Positions 16,383 through 23,739 of a stretch of 34,717 bases of DNA are shown here, one piece after another (position 1 is the stretch's first letter; every line of letters starts with the position of its first letter). The notes under the pieces are model-generated. The model was not told the origin of the DNA, made no database searches, and was given only the letters and a program-made list of their open reading frames with translations. The position numbers and the translations under genes were made by a program. Origin of the DNA: Acidobacteriota bacterium (lineage in GTDB: Bacteria; Acidobacteriota; Vicinamibacteria; Vicinamibacterales; CAVVIG01); the NCBI GenBank assembly GCA_016195265.1, contig JACPZW010000053.1, positions 1 through 34,717 of the forward strand, in the 5' to 3' direction.

Positions 16383-17385
16383 CGCCAGGGCCGTCGGGCG
16401 TACGCGCCAATATCTGGCGCCTGCGTCCGCTCTGGCCGGCACCGGCTTGCTCGTATGGCTGATCGCGAGCGTCGGCCCCGCACGCCTCGTCGAACTGGGT
16501 GTCACCGTCCGGCCGATTCTGCCTCTGCTGATTGTGCTCACCGGACTTCGATACGTGCTGCAGGCGGCCGGCTGGCGCCTCGCCACCCGGGCGACCGAAC
16601 GTCCTGGCTGGGGTCCAACGCTTGCGGGTGTCGTCGCCGGAGAGGCCGCCGGGTACGTCGCCGGCGGGATGATGGCACGCGAGCCGGTCAAGCTGCTGTT
16701 CGTTCGCGATCAGGTGCCGCCACGCGCCGCGATCGCCGGCGCGGCGGTCGAGCGTCTCGGGTCGATGAGCGCCGGCGCGATACTGATTCTGACGGCGGGG
16801 ATCGTCGTCGCGGTCCGTCAGAGCCCGGCGGTGTTTGCGTGGGTCGCCGCCGCGACGGTCGCGGCCTTGGTCGCGCTCGCCCGCCGACAGCGCCCCATAC
16901 AGTCGCGCGGGGATGTTCAGCGGACAGATGTGACGGGAGGTCGGTTGCGGAAGGCGATGACATCGGCGAGCGAGATCGGGATCGACCTCTGGCGAAACCG
17001 CCGGCCGGCGCTGGCCGAGATCGGCGCGCTCGCCCTCGCGCAGGAAGCCGTCAACGTCACCGAGGCCTACATCCTCCTGACGTGGCTCGGTGCGGCGCCG
17101 GCGATGACGACAGTGATCGTCTTCGAGGGCGCGAGCCGCGTCGTCAACACGATGGGTCAGTTCGTGCCGGGTCGCATGGGCGTGGCTGAAGCCAGCAGCG
17201 CACTGGTCGCCGGAACGCTGAGTCTGACGCCGGCATTCGGGCTGAGCCTGGCGCTGGCCAGACGAGCGCGCTCGCTCGCCTGGGCGATCGCGGGATTGAG
17301 CCTCCTGGTGCTACGCAACCTTGTCGCAAGCGCAGCTGGATCCGGAGGCGCCAAACAGGCGCACGTCACGACTGTCTCAGCTTGA
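16366..17385 (+). CDS. UPF0104/LPG-synthase-TM-like integral membrane protein
   Basis: The 339-aa protein has seven to eight hydrophobic helices. Family-like blocks are 'LRYVLQAAGWRLAT', 'EAAGYVAGGMMAREPVKLLFVRD' and 'EGASRVVNTMGQFVPGRMGVAEASSALVAGTL'. These match the membrane domain of lysylphosphatidylglycerol synthase/flippase and UPF0104 proteins. The cytosolic aminoacyl-transferase domain is absent. ATG 16366 with GGAGG seven bases upstream overlaps the previous gene by 17 bases. In this operon it is a candidate translocator for the product of the CDP-alcohol phosphotransferase (inference). Confidence 0.82.
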   Translation: MPRPSDARAVGRTRQYLAPASALAGTGLLVWLIASVGPARLVELGVTVRPILPLLIVLTGLRYVLQAAGWRLATRATERPGWGPTLAGVVAGEAAGYVAGGMMAREPVKLLFVRDQVPPRAAIAGAAVERLGSMSAGAILILTAGIVVAVRQSPAVFAWVAAATVAALVALARRQRPIQSRGDVQRTDVTGGRLRKAMTSASEIGIDLWRNRRPALAEIGALALAQEAVNVTEAYILLTWLGAAPAMTTVIVFEGASRVVNTMGQFVPGRMGVAEASSALVAGTLSLTPAFGLSLALARRARSLAWAIAGLSLLVLRNLVASAAGSGGAKQAHVTTVSA

Positions 17386-17434
17386 CCGCGCGGCCGGGAC
17401 AGCCATCAATGACTATCGAATCGTGGAGGTTGCC

Positions 17435-17971
17435 ATGAAGCTGCAGTCGCATCCGATATCCCACCTTCCGTTTGTTCGCCACGACATGCCCATCGTCGTC
17501 GGCAGTGGATTTCTGGCCACTCTTGCCATGACCACCATCATGTACGTGCTGCCGTTGCTGGGCATGAGCCAGGTCGACCCGCCGCTGTGGACCGCGCGCT
17601 TGTTCGTCAGCGATCCCCCGGTGCTGATGACCGCGGCGCTGACCCTGCACCTGTTCGTCGGCTTCGCGTACGCATGGCTGTATGCGAATCAGATTGAGCC
17701 TCGGCTGAGCGCCGGGCCGGTGCGCGCGGGGCTCGCGTTCGGGGCCGCGCTCTGGGTCTTCGCTCAAGCGATCGCGGTACCTTGCCTTGGTGCGATCGCC
17801 GACGTCGTTCACGGCGGCGGCGGTGCGTCTCCGGGGTTCTTTGCGGCGCGGCTCGGCGCCGACTCGGCGTTTGCGAGCCTGGCCTCGCACCTCGCGTACG
17901 GAGGCGTGCTGGGCTTCGTCTATGGGTGCCTCGCGCGAGGGCGGTGCCTCTCGGGAGGCGGACGGCGGTGA
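17435..17971 (+). CDS. Four-helix membrane protein of unknown function (DUF6789-like pattern)
   Basis: The 178-aa protein starts at an ATG with GGAGG five bases upstream; the open frame extends into the previous gene without support. Helices lie at about 22-42 ('VVGSGFLATLAMTTIMYVLPLLGM'), 65-85, 100-125 and 150-172. The motif 'LHLFVGFAYAWLYANQIEPRL' followed by 'GLAFGAALWVFAQ' is shared by many small bacterial membrane proteins I cannot name with certainty. It is 49 bp after the UPF0104-like gene and probably ends that operon. Confidence 0.7.
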   Translation: MKLQSHPISHLPFVRHDMPIVVGSGFLATLAMTTIMYVLPLLGMSQVDPPLWTARLFVSDPPVLMTAALTLHLFVGFAYAWLYANQIEPRLSAGPVRAGLAFGAALWVFAQAIAVPCLGAIADVVHGGGGASPGFFAARLGADSAFASLASHLAYGGVLGFVYGCLARGRCLSGGGRR

Positions 17972-18118
17972 CGTGGAACGTGCGGAATCGTGTCGGCCAA
18001 ACAATCAAACGCGCGCGGTCCGCCCTGGAGGCGCCGACGCGTGTCCGTAAGGAAAGAAGCAGGAGGGCGAAGAGCCGTCAGCCGATCGCGTCTCGCTGAT
18101 CGTGATGATTTGACGACG

Positions 18119-18364
18119 CTAGGCAGACCAGCGCGCGTAGGACCCGTCACGGCACTGCGTCAGGAACCGCACGTCTGCCAGCGCCTGCAGCAGCGCGTGG
18201 GCGGTCGGATAGTCCACGTGCCACAGGCGCGCCGCCTGCGCGACCGTGAGCCGCAGACCGGGCATTTCGAGGAACTCGCAACGCACCCGCGTGAGCAGCG
18301 CGGCGCGCGGCCTCTCCGGTTCGTCAAACGGTGACGTAAGCCTTAGTCCGAGGTCAAGGCGCAT
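18119..18364 (-). CDS. Small winged-helix-like protein
   Basis: The 81-aa protein starts at an ATG with GGAGG six bases upstream. The C-terminal half 'FLEMPGLRLTVAQAARLWHVDYPTAHALLQALADVRFLTQCRDGSYARW' is a compact helix-turn-helix with a wing: Ala-rich first helix, WHV turn, second helix 'PTAHALLQALADV', then a Gly-Ser-Tyr hairpin. Such short proteins are common in this kind of genome and are probably DNA-binding. The target is unknown. It is convergent with the 17435 gene and divergent from the bufferin operon. Confidence 0.7.
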   Translation of the reverse strand: MRLDLGLRLTSPFDEPERPRAALLTRVRCEFLEMPGLRLTVAQAARLWHVDYPTAHALLQALADVRFLTQCRDGSYARWSA

Positions 18365-18610
18365 CGACAACCTCCGCCGCAGCGCCAAGCCCGAACGGTG
18401 CTGCGAACCCTCTCAGAACGACCTCCTGACATGAAAGACGTTCGTCTTCAACTCCACTCGGCTTTTGTACCGAGCTTCGTTGGCTTCCCTCGTTGGTCTT
18501 GCCGATCGGCCACCTATTACACACGCGCCCCTTGATTCGACCGGACGCCCAGCGCCGAGCCGTGGGATCGCTGTCGGTGAACAACAATGCCGGATGACTC
18601 GGACCCGAAT

Positions 18611-18626
18611 TGTGATCGGGACCACA
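18611..18626. promoter_or_regulatory. CRP-type operator upstream of the bufferin operon
   Basis: TGTGA-TCGGGA-CCACA has one arm mismatch and the same TGTGATCGG start as the perfect site at 5312. It is the only clear signal in the 378-bp gap between 18365 and 18742. It lies about 117 bp upstream of bufA. A TTGATTCAAA element (18650-18659) and AT-rich TTTAAT (18665-18670) between them may belong to the promoter. The CGTAAC motif is absent. Confidence 0.5.
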
Positions 18627-18742
18627 CTTACGGGATATCGCCGCTGCCCTTGATTCAAAGTGAGTTTAATGTGTCTGGATATGCGGCCCGACGTGCGACG
18701 CCATTCCGGTGCTCGACGGCTCGCCGCAGGTGGAGGATCTTC

Positions 18743-19009
18743 ATGGAAAGACGTACCGTTATCGCCTCAGCGTTCGCCGCGGCCATCGCCGTTCCCGCCC
18801 TGCTCTCAGCGCAGAAACCCGCCGAGATGCCCAGCTTCAAAGCCGAGAAGTGCTACGGCGTCGCCAAGGCCGGCAAGAACGATTGCGCGTCGGCCGGCAA
18901 CAACTCCTGTGGTGGGACGTCGAAGAAGAGCGGCGACACGAAAGCCTGGATTTTTGTGCCCGAGGGCTACTGCGACCGCATCGTCGGCGGCAGCAAGACC
19001 GCCAAGTAG
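18743..19009 (+). CDS. bufA: Bufferin precursor (DUF2282, copper-binding RiPP)
   Basis: The 88-aa secreted precursor has a signal peptide (1-23, ending LLSAQ) and then a core with exactly four cysteines: Cys37 (EKCYG), Cys48 (NDCAS), Cys56 (NSCGG) and Cys77 (GYCDRIVGG). 'EKCYGVAKAGKNDC', 'SCGGTSK' and 'AWIFVPEGYC' are the DUF2282 hallmarks. In described bufferins the MNIO enzyme converts the two central cysteines to thio-oxazoles and the peptide binds copper, protecting the cell from excess metal. It starts at an ATG after GGAGG. The modification is inferred from the family. Confidence 0.93.
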   Translation: MERRTVIASAFAAAIAVPALLSAQKPAEMPSFKAEKCYGVAKAGKNDCASAGNNSCGGTSKKSGDTKAWIFVPEGYCDRIVGGSKTAK

Positions 19010-19033
19010 TACGCGGACGAGGGGGCCATCGCC

Positions 19034-19909
19034 ATGTCATCGATTCATCGCATGCCGACGCGCGCGGGCGTCGGCCTGAGATTGCCGCATATCGAAGAGG
19101 CGGTGGCCACCCAGCCGTCCGTCGGATGGCTCGAAATCCACCCGGAGAACTTCCTCGCGAACCCGCATGCGACTGAGTTGTTGCTGGAGTTGGCCGGGCG
19201 GTATCCCATCTCGGTCCACACCGTGGGACTGTCGGTCGGCAGCGTCAGCGGCATTGATCGCAAACACCTGACGCGCGTCCGTGCTCTCATCGATCGCGTC
19301 GACCCGGTGCTGGTGTCCGGCCACCTGGCGTGGTCCACGCACGGCGCCGAATACTTGAACGATCTCTTGCCCTTGCCGTTCGACGACGAGACGCTGCAGA
19401 TCGTCGCGGACCACTTGCACGAGGTCCAGGACGGGCTCGGGCGGCCGTACCTGCTCGAGAACCCATCCAGCTACGTGGGCTTCGCCGGCTCGACGATGAC
19501 CGAAGTGCAATTTCTGAACGAGCTCGTGGACCGCACCGGTTGCGGGCTGCTATGCGATGTGAGCAACGTGTACGTGAGCGCGCACAACATGGGATACGAC
19601 GCGCAGGCGTACATCGATGGCTTACCCGCTGAGGCCATCACTGAACTCCATCTCGGGGGCTTTACCCCCGAGGACGACGCGGCGACACCGGGCGGCACCG
19701 TGCTGATCGACACGCACGCGACCGAAGTTGCCGGGCCAGCGTGGGAGCTCTACGCCTATGCGCTCTGTCGGTTCGGTCTGAAGCCGACGCTCATCGAGTG
19801 GGACAACGACATTCCGGCGTTCACTACGTTGCTGGGGCAAGCGGCGGTGGCCGATTCCGTGGCAGCGAAGACGCTCGAGCCGGAGGCACGACGTGTCGCC
19901 GCTCGGTGA
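19034..19909 (+). CDS. bufB: Bufferin maturase, multinuclear non-heme iron oxidase (DUF692/MNIO)
   Basis: This 291-aa TIM-barrel protein has the DUF692 motifs in order: GVGLRLP (12), 'LEIHPENF' (33-40), 'SVHTVGLSVGS' (about 60-70), 'SGHLAWS', 'LLENPSSY', 'LCDVSNVYVSAHN', 'ELHLGGF', 'DTHA' and 'LIEWDND'. The His/Asp/Glu residues in these blocks are the iron ligands of MNIO enzymes. It modifies BufA cysteines with the help of BufC. It is 24 bp after bufA and overlaps bufC by 17 bases. Confidence 0.95.
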   Translation: MSSIHRMPTRAGVGLRLPHIEEAVATQPSVGWLEIHPENFLANPHATELLLELAGRYPISVHTVGLSVGSVSGIDRKHLTRVRALIDRVDPVLVSGHLAWSTHGAEYLNDLLPLPFDDETLQIVADHLHEVQDGLGRPYLLENPSSYVGFAGSTMTEVQFLNELVDRTGCGLLCDVSNVYVSAHNMGYDAQAYIDGLPAEAITELHLGGFTPEDDAATPGGTVLIDTHATEVAGPAWELYAYALCRFGLKPTLIEWDNDIPAFTTLLGQAAVADSVAAKTLEPEARRVAAR

Positions 19910-20675
19910 CGTGCAACGGCGCGTCCGCGACGCCGTCGTCATGAGTGACGCGGCATCCGCCGCATCGCTGTTCGTCGGCGGCCGGGACGCCGCACAGCGG
20001 CTCGCCATTCACCTCCGGCATTACACGACGAGTCTGGTCGCGGCGGTGATGGGCCGCTTCACAGCCACGGGATGGTTGGTCGGCACGCCACTGCTCGAGG
20101 AAGCCGCGACGCAATTTGTCCGCGAGCACCCGCCGACCGCGCCGTGCATCGGGGAATACGGTCAACGGTTCCCGCAGTTTCTGGCCACATGGCCCGGCGC
20201 CGACCGGTTGCCGTATCTGCGCGCGTTCGCGGACCTCGACTGGCACTTGGGCCGGCTCGCACTGGCGATCGAACTGCCCGTGGTAACGCGCGACAACGTC
20301 GCTGCCGTTGCGGCGGATCTCGCGGATGCCACGCTGACGATCCAGCCCGGCACGCACTACGCCCACGCCGAGTCGCCCATCGACGAGTTGATGACGCTGT
20401 ATCTCTCAGATGCGGCGCCGGAGCGACTGGTCCTGGCCGACACGGAGATCTGGATCGAAGTCCGCGGTGCGCGTGGCTCGTTTCGCTTCTCGCGTCTCAC
20501 GGCCGCAGAGTTCTCGTTCCGGGTCGGCATCGCCGAAGGCCTGTCAGTTGGCGAAGCGTCGCAGCGCGCGTGGGACATCGACCCCACGTTCGACCCGGGT
20601 CTCGGTCTCGCGGCGCTTGTGGACACCGGACTCGCGACAACAATCGGCCGGAACCCGTGCGGTGCGCAGTTATGA
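19893..20675 (+). CDS. bufC: MNIO partner protein (DUF2063)
   Basis: The 260-aa protein begins with the helical DUF2063 DNA-binding-like domain: 'LFVGGRDAAQRLAIHLRHYTTSLVAAVMGRFTATGWLVG' and 'AATQFVREHPPTAPCIGEYGQRFPQFL'. In MNIO systems this partner recognises the precursor and presents it to the oxidase. The C-terminal half ('LVLADTEIWIEVRGARGSFRFSRLTAAEFSF') is a beta-rich domain of the same family. The GTG start follows GGAGG. It ends in an ATGA overlap with the DoxX gene. Confidence 0.9.
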   Translation: MSPLGDVQRRVRDAVVMSDAASAASLFVGGRDAAQRLAIHLRHYTTSLVAAVMGRFTATGWLVGTPLLEEAATQFVREHPPTAPCIGEYGQRFPQFLATWPGADRLPYLRAFADLDWHLGRLALAIELPVVTRDNVAAVAADLADATLTIQPGTHYAHAESPIDELMTLYLSDAAPERLVLADTEIWIEVRGARGSFRFSRLTAAEFSFRVGIAEGLSVGEASQRAWDIDPTFDPGLGLAALVDTGLATTIGRNPCGAQL

Positions 20676-21166
20676 ATGAACCCCTCGTCGTCCGCACTCC
20701 CGCATGGCCGCTCCGACGGTTCGACGCGATCCGACGAGGACTCGACCGGTTTCCACTCTCGATTGTGCAACTGGCGATGCGGATTGCTGTTGGATCGGTC
20801 TTCTTCAGCGCCGGCCTCCTGAAATACCGCTCGCCGGAGTTGACGCTCCTGTTGTTCAGGGACGAGTACAAGGTGCCGTTCTTCGATCCCGCATTGATGG
20901 CACGCATGGCTACGTTCAACGAGCTCACGTTCTCGACGCTCCTGATTTTCGGTCTGGCCACGCGCGTGGCGACGCTGCCAATGCTGGGCATGATTGCCGT
21001 GATCCAGACGTTCGTCTACCCTGAGGCCTGGATTGAGCACTTGCTCTGGGCGTCCATCCTCATCTTCCTCCTGACGCGCGGCGCCGGCGCGCTGTCACTC
21101 GATCGGGTGGCCGAACGGCTTTTGATGAAGGACACCACAAAGCGGCCGCACTCCAAGTCGACCTGA
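20672..21166 (+). CDS. DoxX-family membrane protein of the bufferin operon
   Basis: The 164-aa protein has four membrane helices: 'AMRIAVGSVFFSAGLLKYRSP', 'LTFSTLLIFGLATRVATLPMLG', 'GMIAVIQTFVYPEAW' and 'LLWASILIFLLTRGAGALSLD'. 'FFSAGLLKYRSPE' is the DoxX N-terminal signature. The start overlaps the bufC stop as ATGA. DoxX genes recur as the last gene of bufferin operons; the protein probably handles a quinone or thiol redox step at the membrane. That role is inferred. Confidence 0.9.
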   Translation: MNEPLVVRTPAWPLRRFDAIRRGLDRFPLSIVQLAMRIAVGSVFFSAGLLKYRSPELTLLLFRDEYKVPFFDPALMARMATFNELTFSTLLIFGLATRVATLPMLGMIAVIQTFVYPEAWIEHLLWASILIFLLTRGAGALSLDRVAERLLMKDTTKRPHSKST

Positions 21167-21187
21167 GTCACAGCGGTGTCGGCGGCC

Positions 21188-21213
21188 CGTAACGAACCGC
21201 CCGCTGCGTGGAC
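21188..21213 (+). promoter_or_regulatory. Possible degenerate CGTAAC-N17 promoter
   Basis: CGTAAC (21188-21193) is followed after exactly 17 bases by GACTGCT, which matches only the GAC of the full motif. No ATG follows at four bases, so this would not be leaderless. A GGCGTG-N5-CACGCC hairpin (21225-21241) lies between it and the ribosome site of the barrel gene. It is weak and may be chance. Confidence 0.25.
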
Positions 21214-21252
21214 TGCTCCAGTAGGCGTGACAGACACGCCATGGAGGACATC

Positions 21253-21864
21253 ATGAAACGGTTCATCGGAGCACTCGTCATCGCCGGGTTCGCACTCGCG
21301 GCGTCAGTGGCGTCGGCGCAGGAATCTGGCGCCAGCGGCGGAAAGGTGGAGGTCGGCGCCTTTCCGGGCGGCGGCATTCTGTTCACCCAGAGCAGCAGTG
21401 GTTCGGATTTCACCAACTACGCCCTGGGCGGATCGCTGACCTACAACTTCAATCGATTCGTCGGCGTCGAAGGCGAGGGAGGCGGGACATTCGGCATCAA
21501 CCAGCAGCTCGACCTTCGGAGCGGGCCGCGATCGGCGAAACCGCCGAATACTCTGGCGTACAGCGGGAACGCCGTTGTCTACCCGACGGGCAACGACCGC
21601 GCGTTCGTGCCATATGCCACCGGTGGCGTTGGCGGCCTCACGCAATTTGACCGGGCCGAACTCGGCATCAACAGCACGACGACGTTCTTGACCGGCAACG
21701 TCGGAGGCGGCGTGAAGTACTACCTGAATGACCGATGGGGCGTGCGCGCCGATTACCGCTTCGTCGCCGTTCGAAGCAAGAACGATGCGCCGTCGTTCTT
21801 TGGTCAGGATGCGCGGTACGGTCACCGGGTTTACGGCGGAATCGTGTTGAACGTGCTGAAGTAG
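21253..21864 (+). CDS. Outer-membrane beta-barrel protein (OmpW/OmpA-like, 203 aa)
   Basis: A signal peptide (MKRFIGALVIAGFALAASVASAQ) is followed by an 8-stranded barrel pattern: 'GGSLTYNFNRFVGVEGEGG', 'FVPYATGGVGGLTQFD', 'FLTGNVGGGVKYYLNDRWGVRADYRFVAV' and a final strand 'HRVYGGIVLNVLK'. There is no OmpA peptidoglycan domain. It starts at an ATG with GGAGG five bases upstream. It follows the bufferin operon by 86 bp, but a hairpin and its own possible promoter suggest separate control. The function is unknown. Confidence 0.85.
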   Translation: MKRFIGALVIAGFALAASVASAQESGASGGKVEVGAFPGGGILFTQSSSGSDFTNYALGGSLTYNFNRFVGVEGEGGGTFGINQQLDLRSGPRSAKPPNTLAYSGNAVVYPTGNDRAFVPYATGGVGGLTQFDRAELGINSTTTFLTGNVGGGVKYYLNDRWGVRADYRFVAVRSKNDAPSFFGQDARYGHRVYGGIVLNVLK

Positions 21865-21974
21865 TCGCGACCCTCGCACGGCTGGGGCCGCTGGACTGCG
21901 GAATACGCAGCCAGCGGCTCATCAGTTGGATTGGGGATGAGCGGCGCCGGCGACGCGGAAACCAGGATGCGAAC

Positions 21975-21990
21975 TGTGAGAGGTTCCACA
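21975..21990. promoter_or_regulatory. CRP-type operator upstream of Cys/His secreted protein
   Basis: TGTGA-GAGGTT-CCACA is flanked by AC and GT, giving a longer ACTGTG...CACAGT palindrome. A TCTAAT -10-like hexamer at 22030-22035 would put the operator roughly 60 bases upstream of transcription, close to class I geometry. It is the only clear element between 21865 and 22066. Confidence 0.45.
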
Positions 21991-22066
21991 GTTGAGGCAC
22001 ATCTCGGTGACGTGACGGCGGCCTCACGGTCTAATAGCGGTGAGCGTCTTCAATCAAGGAGGCTGT

Positions 22067-22405
22067 ATGCGAACACGAGTCCGGACGGGGATGTGGGTAA
22101 TGCTCACGGCGTTTACGCTGGGCGCGGCGGCGGTCAGCGCCAAGACCACGACGGTGACGGGAACTGTTGGCGACGCCATGTGTGGCACCAAGCACATGAT
22201 GGCGGGCGACGAGGCCGGCTGCACGCGCGAGTGCGTGAAGAAGGGCTCCGACTACGCCCTTATCGTCAAGGACAAGGTGTACACGTTGAAGGCGAACGAC
22301 GCCGCAAAGGCCAACCTCGACAAGCTCGCGGGCAAGATGGCCAAGGTCGTCGGTGAACTGAACGGCGAGACGATTCAGGTCACCTCGGTCCAGGCCGCCA
22401 AGTAA
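22067..22405 (+). CDS. Secreted small protein with a Cys/His cluster
   Basis: The 112-aa protein has a signal peptide (1-25, ending VSA-K). A compact beta-rich body follows, beginning 'TVTGTVGDAMCGTKHMMAGDEAGCTRECVKKGSDYALIVKDKVYTL'. Cys39, His43, Cys52 and Cys56 form a C-x3-H-x8-C-x3-C cluster that could bind a metal or heme-less cofactor. Proteins of this style, with a TVTG.V opening, are frequent in acidobacteria, but I know no function. ATG 22067 has GGAGG four bases upstream; a GTG at 22040 is an unsupported longer start. The CRP-type site upstream links it to the bufferin operon. Confidence 0.8.
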   Translation: MRTRVRTGMWVMLTAFTLGAAAVSAKTTTVTGTVGDAMCGTKHMMAGDEAGCTRECVKKGSDYALIVKDKVYTLKANDAAKANLDKLAGKMAKVVGELNGETIQVTSVQAAK

Positions 22406-22424
22406 CGCTCACTTTCAAACGTCC

Positions 22425-22456
22425 GGGCCCGGCGGTTCAGGGTGTGCGCCGGGCCC
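22425..22456. terminator. Strong GC hairpin between convergent genes
   Basis: GGGCCCGGCG and CGCCGGGCCC form a perfect 10-bp stem with a 12-base loop, starting 20 bases after the Cys/His protein stop. No U-run follows, but the strength and place fit a terminator of the upstream gene in a high-GC genome. Confidence 0.6.
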
Positions 22457-22519
22457 AGGCGAGTTCCCCATTGTGACGGGACCCACTCGCGGATCGGGTT
22501 CAAGGCAGCCGAAGCCCCG

Positions 22520-22573
22520 GTGCCGGGAAGTTAGAAAACCGCCTTGGTAGGGTTCGATTCCCTCCTCCGGCAC
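22520..22573 (+). pseudogene. tRNA remnant or tRNA-like fragment
   Basis: The 3' end reads like a tRNA: T-arm GGG-TTCGATT-CCC followed by an acceptor strand CTCCGGCA. GTGCCGG (22520-22526) can pair with CCGGCAC (22567-22573). Between them are D-loop-like TTAGAA and the start of an anticodon stem (ACCGCCTTG), but the D-stem 5' half and the anticodon 3' half are missing. Total length is only 54 bases, so it cannot be a normal tRNA. It may be an internally deleted tRNA or the scar of an integration at a tRNA gene. No integrase is visible. Confidence 0.45.
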
Positions 22574-22588
22574 TCCCGCTCCAGCGAA

Positions 22589-23131
22589 TTACGGAATGAA
22601 GGTGAACTTGGCCGAGCCGGTGATGGCATCGGCGAAGCTGAATACGGACGATCCGCGGGGACGCGCGCGTGCGCTGATGCGGACGTAGTAGTCGCGATTG
22701 GCGTTCAGCTTCGAGGTCCGGCTGAGCGGCACGCGCGTCAGGGCCGTCAGGAACTGGCGCACGACCGCCTCGTCCTCGGTCACGGTCGCCTCGTCGACAC
22801 GACCGTTCACGACGCGCGTGAGTGTGTGGCGTCTGGTGAGGTTGTCGTACTGATCGCTGGTGCTGACGACCGACGTGGCAATCGTCCGATCGACCCACGC
22901 CGGGACGACCATCCGCAACTCGAGGTCGTAGGTGAACGTCGTGCGGAGTCCGCTCGAGATCGCTTCGCGGACGTCGTCGGTGTAGGCGTCGGCGAGCTCG
23001 CACGAGACGACCACCTGGTCGTCGCGGACAATCGGCAGAATGCGGACGACCTCGGCGGCGCGGACGATCACGCTCGCCGCCACGAAAGCCACCGAGCACC
23101 ACACCAGCTGACGTTTCATTGACCGCATCAT
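22589..23131 (-). CDS. DUF4390-like exported protein
   Basis: The 180-aa protein has a signal peptide (MKRQLVWCSVAFVAASVIVRAAE, starting at the third Met, 23119). The body 'VVVSCELADAYTDDVREAISSGLRTTFTYDLELRM' matches the DUF4390 pattern, in which a beta-rich exported protein has a '(S)G...TF.Y..EL' block. The C-terminus 'RDYYVRISARARPRG' is also typical. The function is unknown. It starts nine bases after the stop of the barrel gene at 23141, forming an operon with it and the beta-lactamase-fold gene. Confidence 0.7.
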   Translation of the reverse strand: MMRSMKRQLVWCSVAFVAASVIVRAAEVVRILPIVRDDQVVVSCELADAYTDDVREAISSGLRTTFTYDLELRMVVPAWVDRTIATSVVSTSDQYDNLTRRHTLTRVVNGRVDEATVTEDEAVVRQFLTALTRVPLSRTSKLNANRDYYVRISARARPRGSSVFSFADAITGSAKFTFIP

Positions 23132-23140
23132 CCTAGTACA

Positions 23141-23728
23141 TCAGTAGCGAATAGCCAAGGCCATATTCGCGCGCCAGAACGAGAGCTGCTCGGTTCCGTT
23201 GCTGAAGCCCCGATCCGCCCCGCCGACGCTGCGGAAGTACCGCACGTCCCAGGTGACCCCGAACCGATCCGTCAGAAAGCCGGTCACGCCCGCGCCCAGA
23301 TCCCATGTGCCCAGCGAGGTCGAAACGGCGAACACGTCGCCCTTGTCGTCGATCCGCGCGTGCATGAGCCCGCCGCCGCCAACGAAGTAGGGGCGCAGCG
23401 TGTACTCGGTCCAGCGCCGGGGCAACGCCACCACGACGTTCCCGGTCACCGTCGTCGCGCTGCTGCCGAGCACCAGCTGTCCCGTCGACTGAAACAGGCG
23501 AGGTACGTGTCCGACGTCCCCTTCGAGGCCAACCACTTCCCCGAGGAACATCCCGCTGAACCCGACCGCGAGGTGCCGATCGCCCGCCGCCTGTTCGAGA
23601 TCCCCGGTGAACGTCGTGGCTCCGGCAAACGTCGTCCCGACGAACGGCTTGATCTGCCATTCGGCGGACGCCCGCGCTGACGGTAGTAGCAGCAGCGCAA
23701 GAACGAGCGGTACGGCTCGCGTGGCCAA
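23141..23728 (-). CDS. Outer-membrane beta-barrel protein (195 aa)
   Basis: A signal peptide (ending RASAE) is followed by alternating strands: 'WQIKPFVGTTFAGATTF', 'LAVGFSGMFLGEVVGLEGDVGH', 'YTLRPYFVGGGGLMHARID', 'WDLGAGVTGFLTDRFGVTWDVRYFRSV' and the last strand 'FWRANMALAIRY'. This is an 8-stranded OmpW-like barrel. It starts at TTG 23728, 11 bases after the preceding stop with an AAGG ribosome site; no ATG fits. It resembles the barrel at 21253 only in architecture. Confidence 0.82.
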   Translation of the reverse strand: MATRAVPLVLALLLLPSARASAEWQIKPFVGTTFAGATTFTGDLEQAAGDRHLAVGFSGMFLGEVVGLEGDVGHVPRLFQSTGQLVLGSSATTVTGNVVVALPRRWTEYTLRPYFVGGGGLMHARIDDKGDVFAVSTSLGTWDLGAGVTGFLTDRFGVTWDVRYFRSVGGADRGFSNGTEQLSFWRANMALAIRY

Positions 23729-23739
23729 TCGGGTACCTT

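Noticed and set aside
22472..22487. TGTGA-CGGGAC-CCACT, another CRP-like sequence
   Set aside because: Second arm has two mismatches, and no gene lies downstream except the tRNA remnant.
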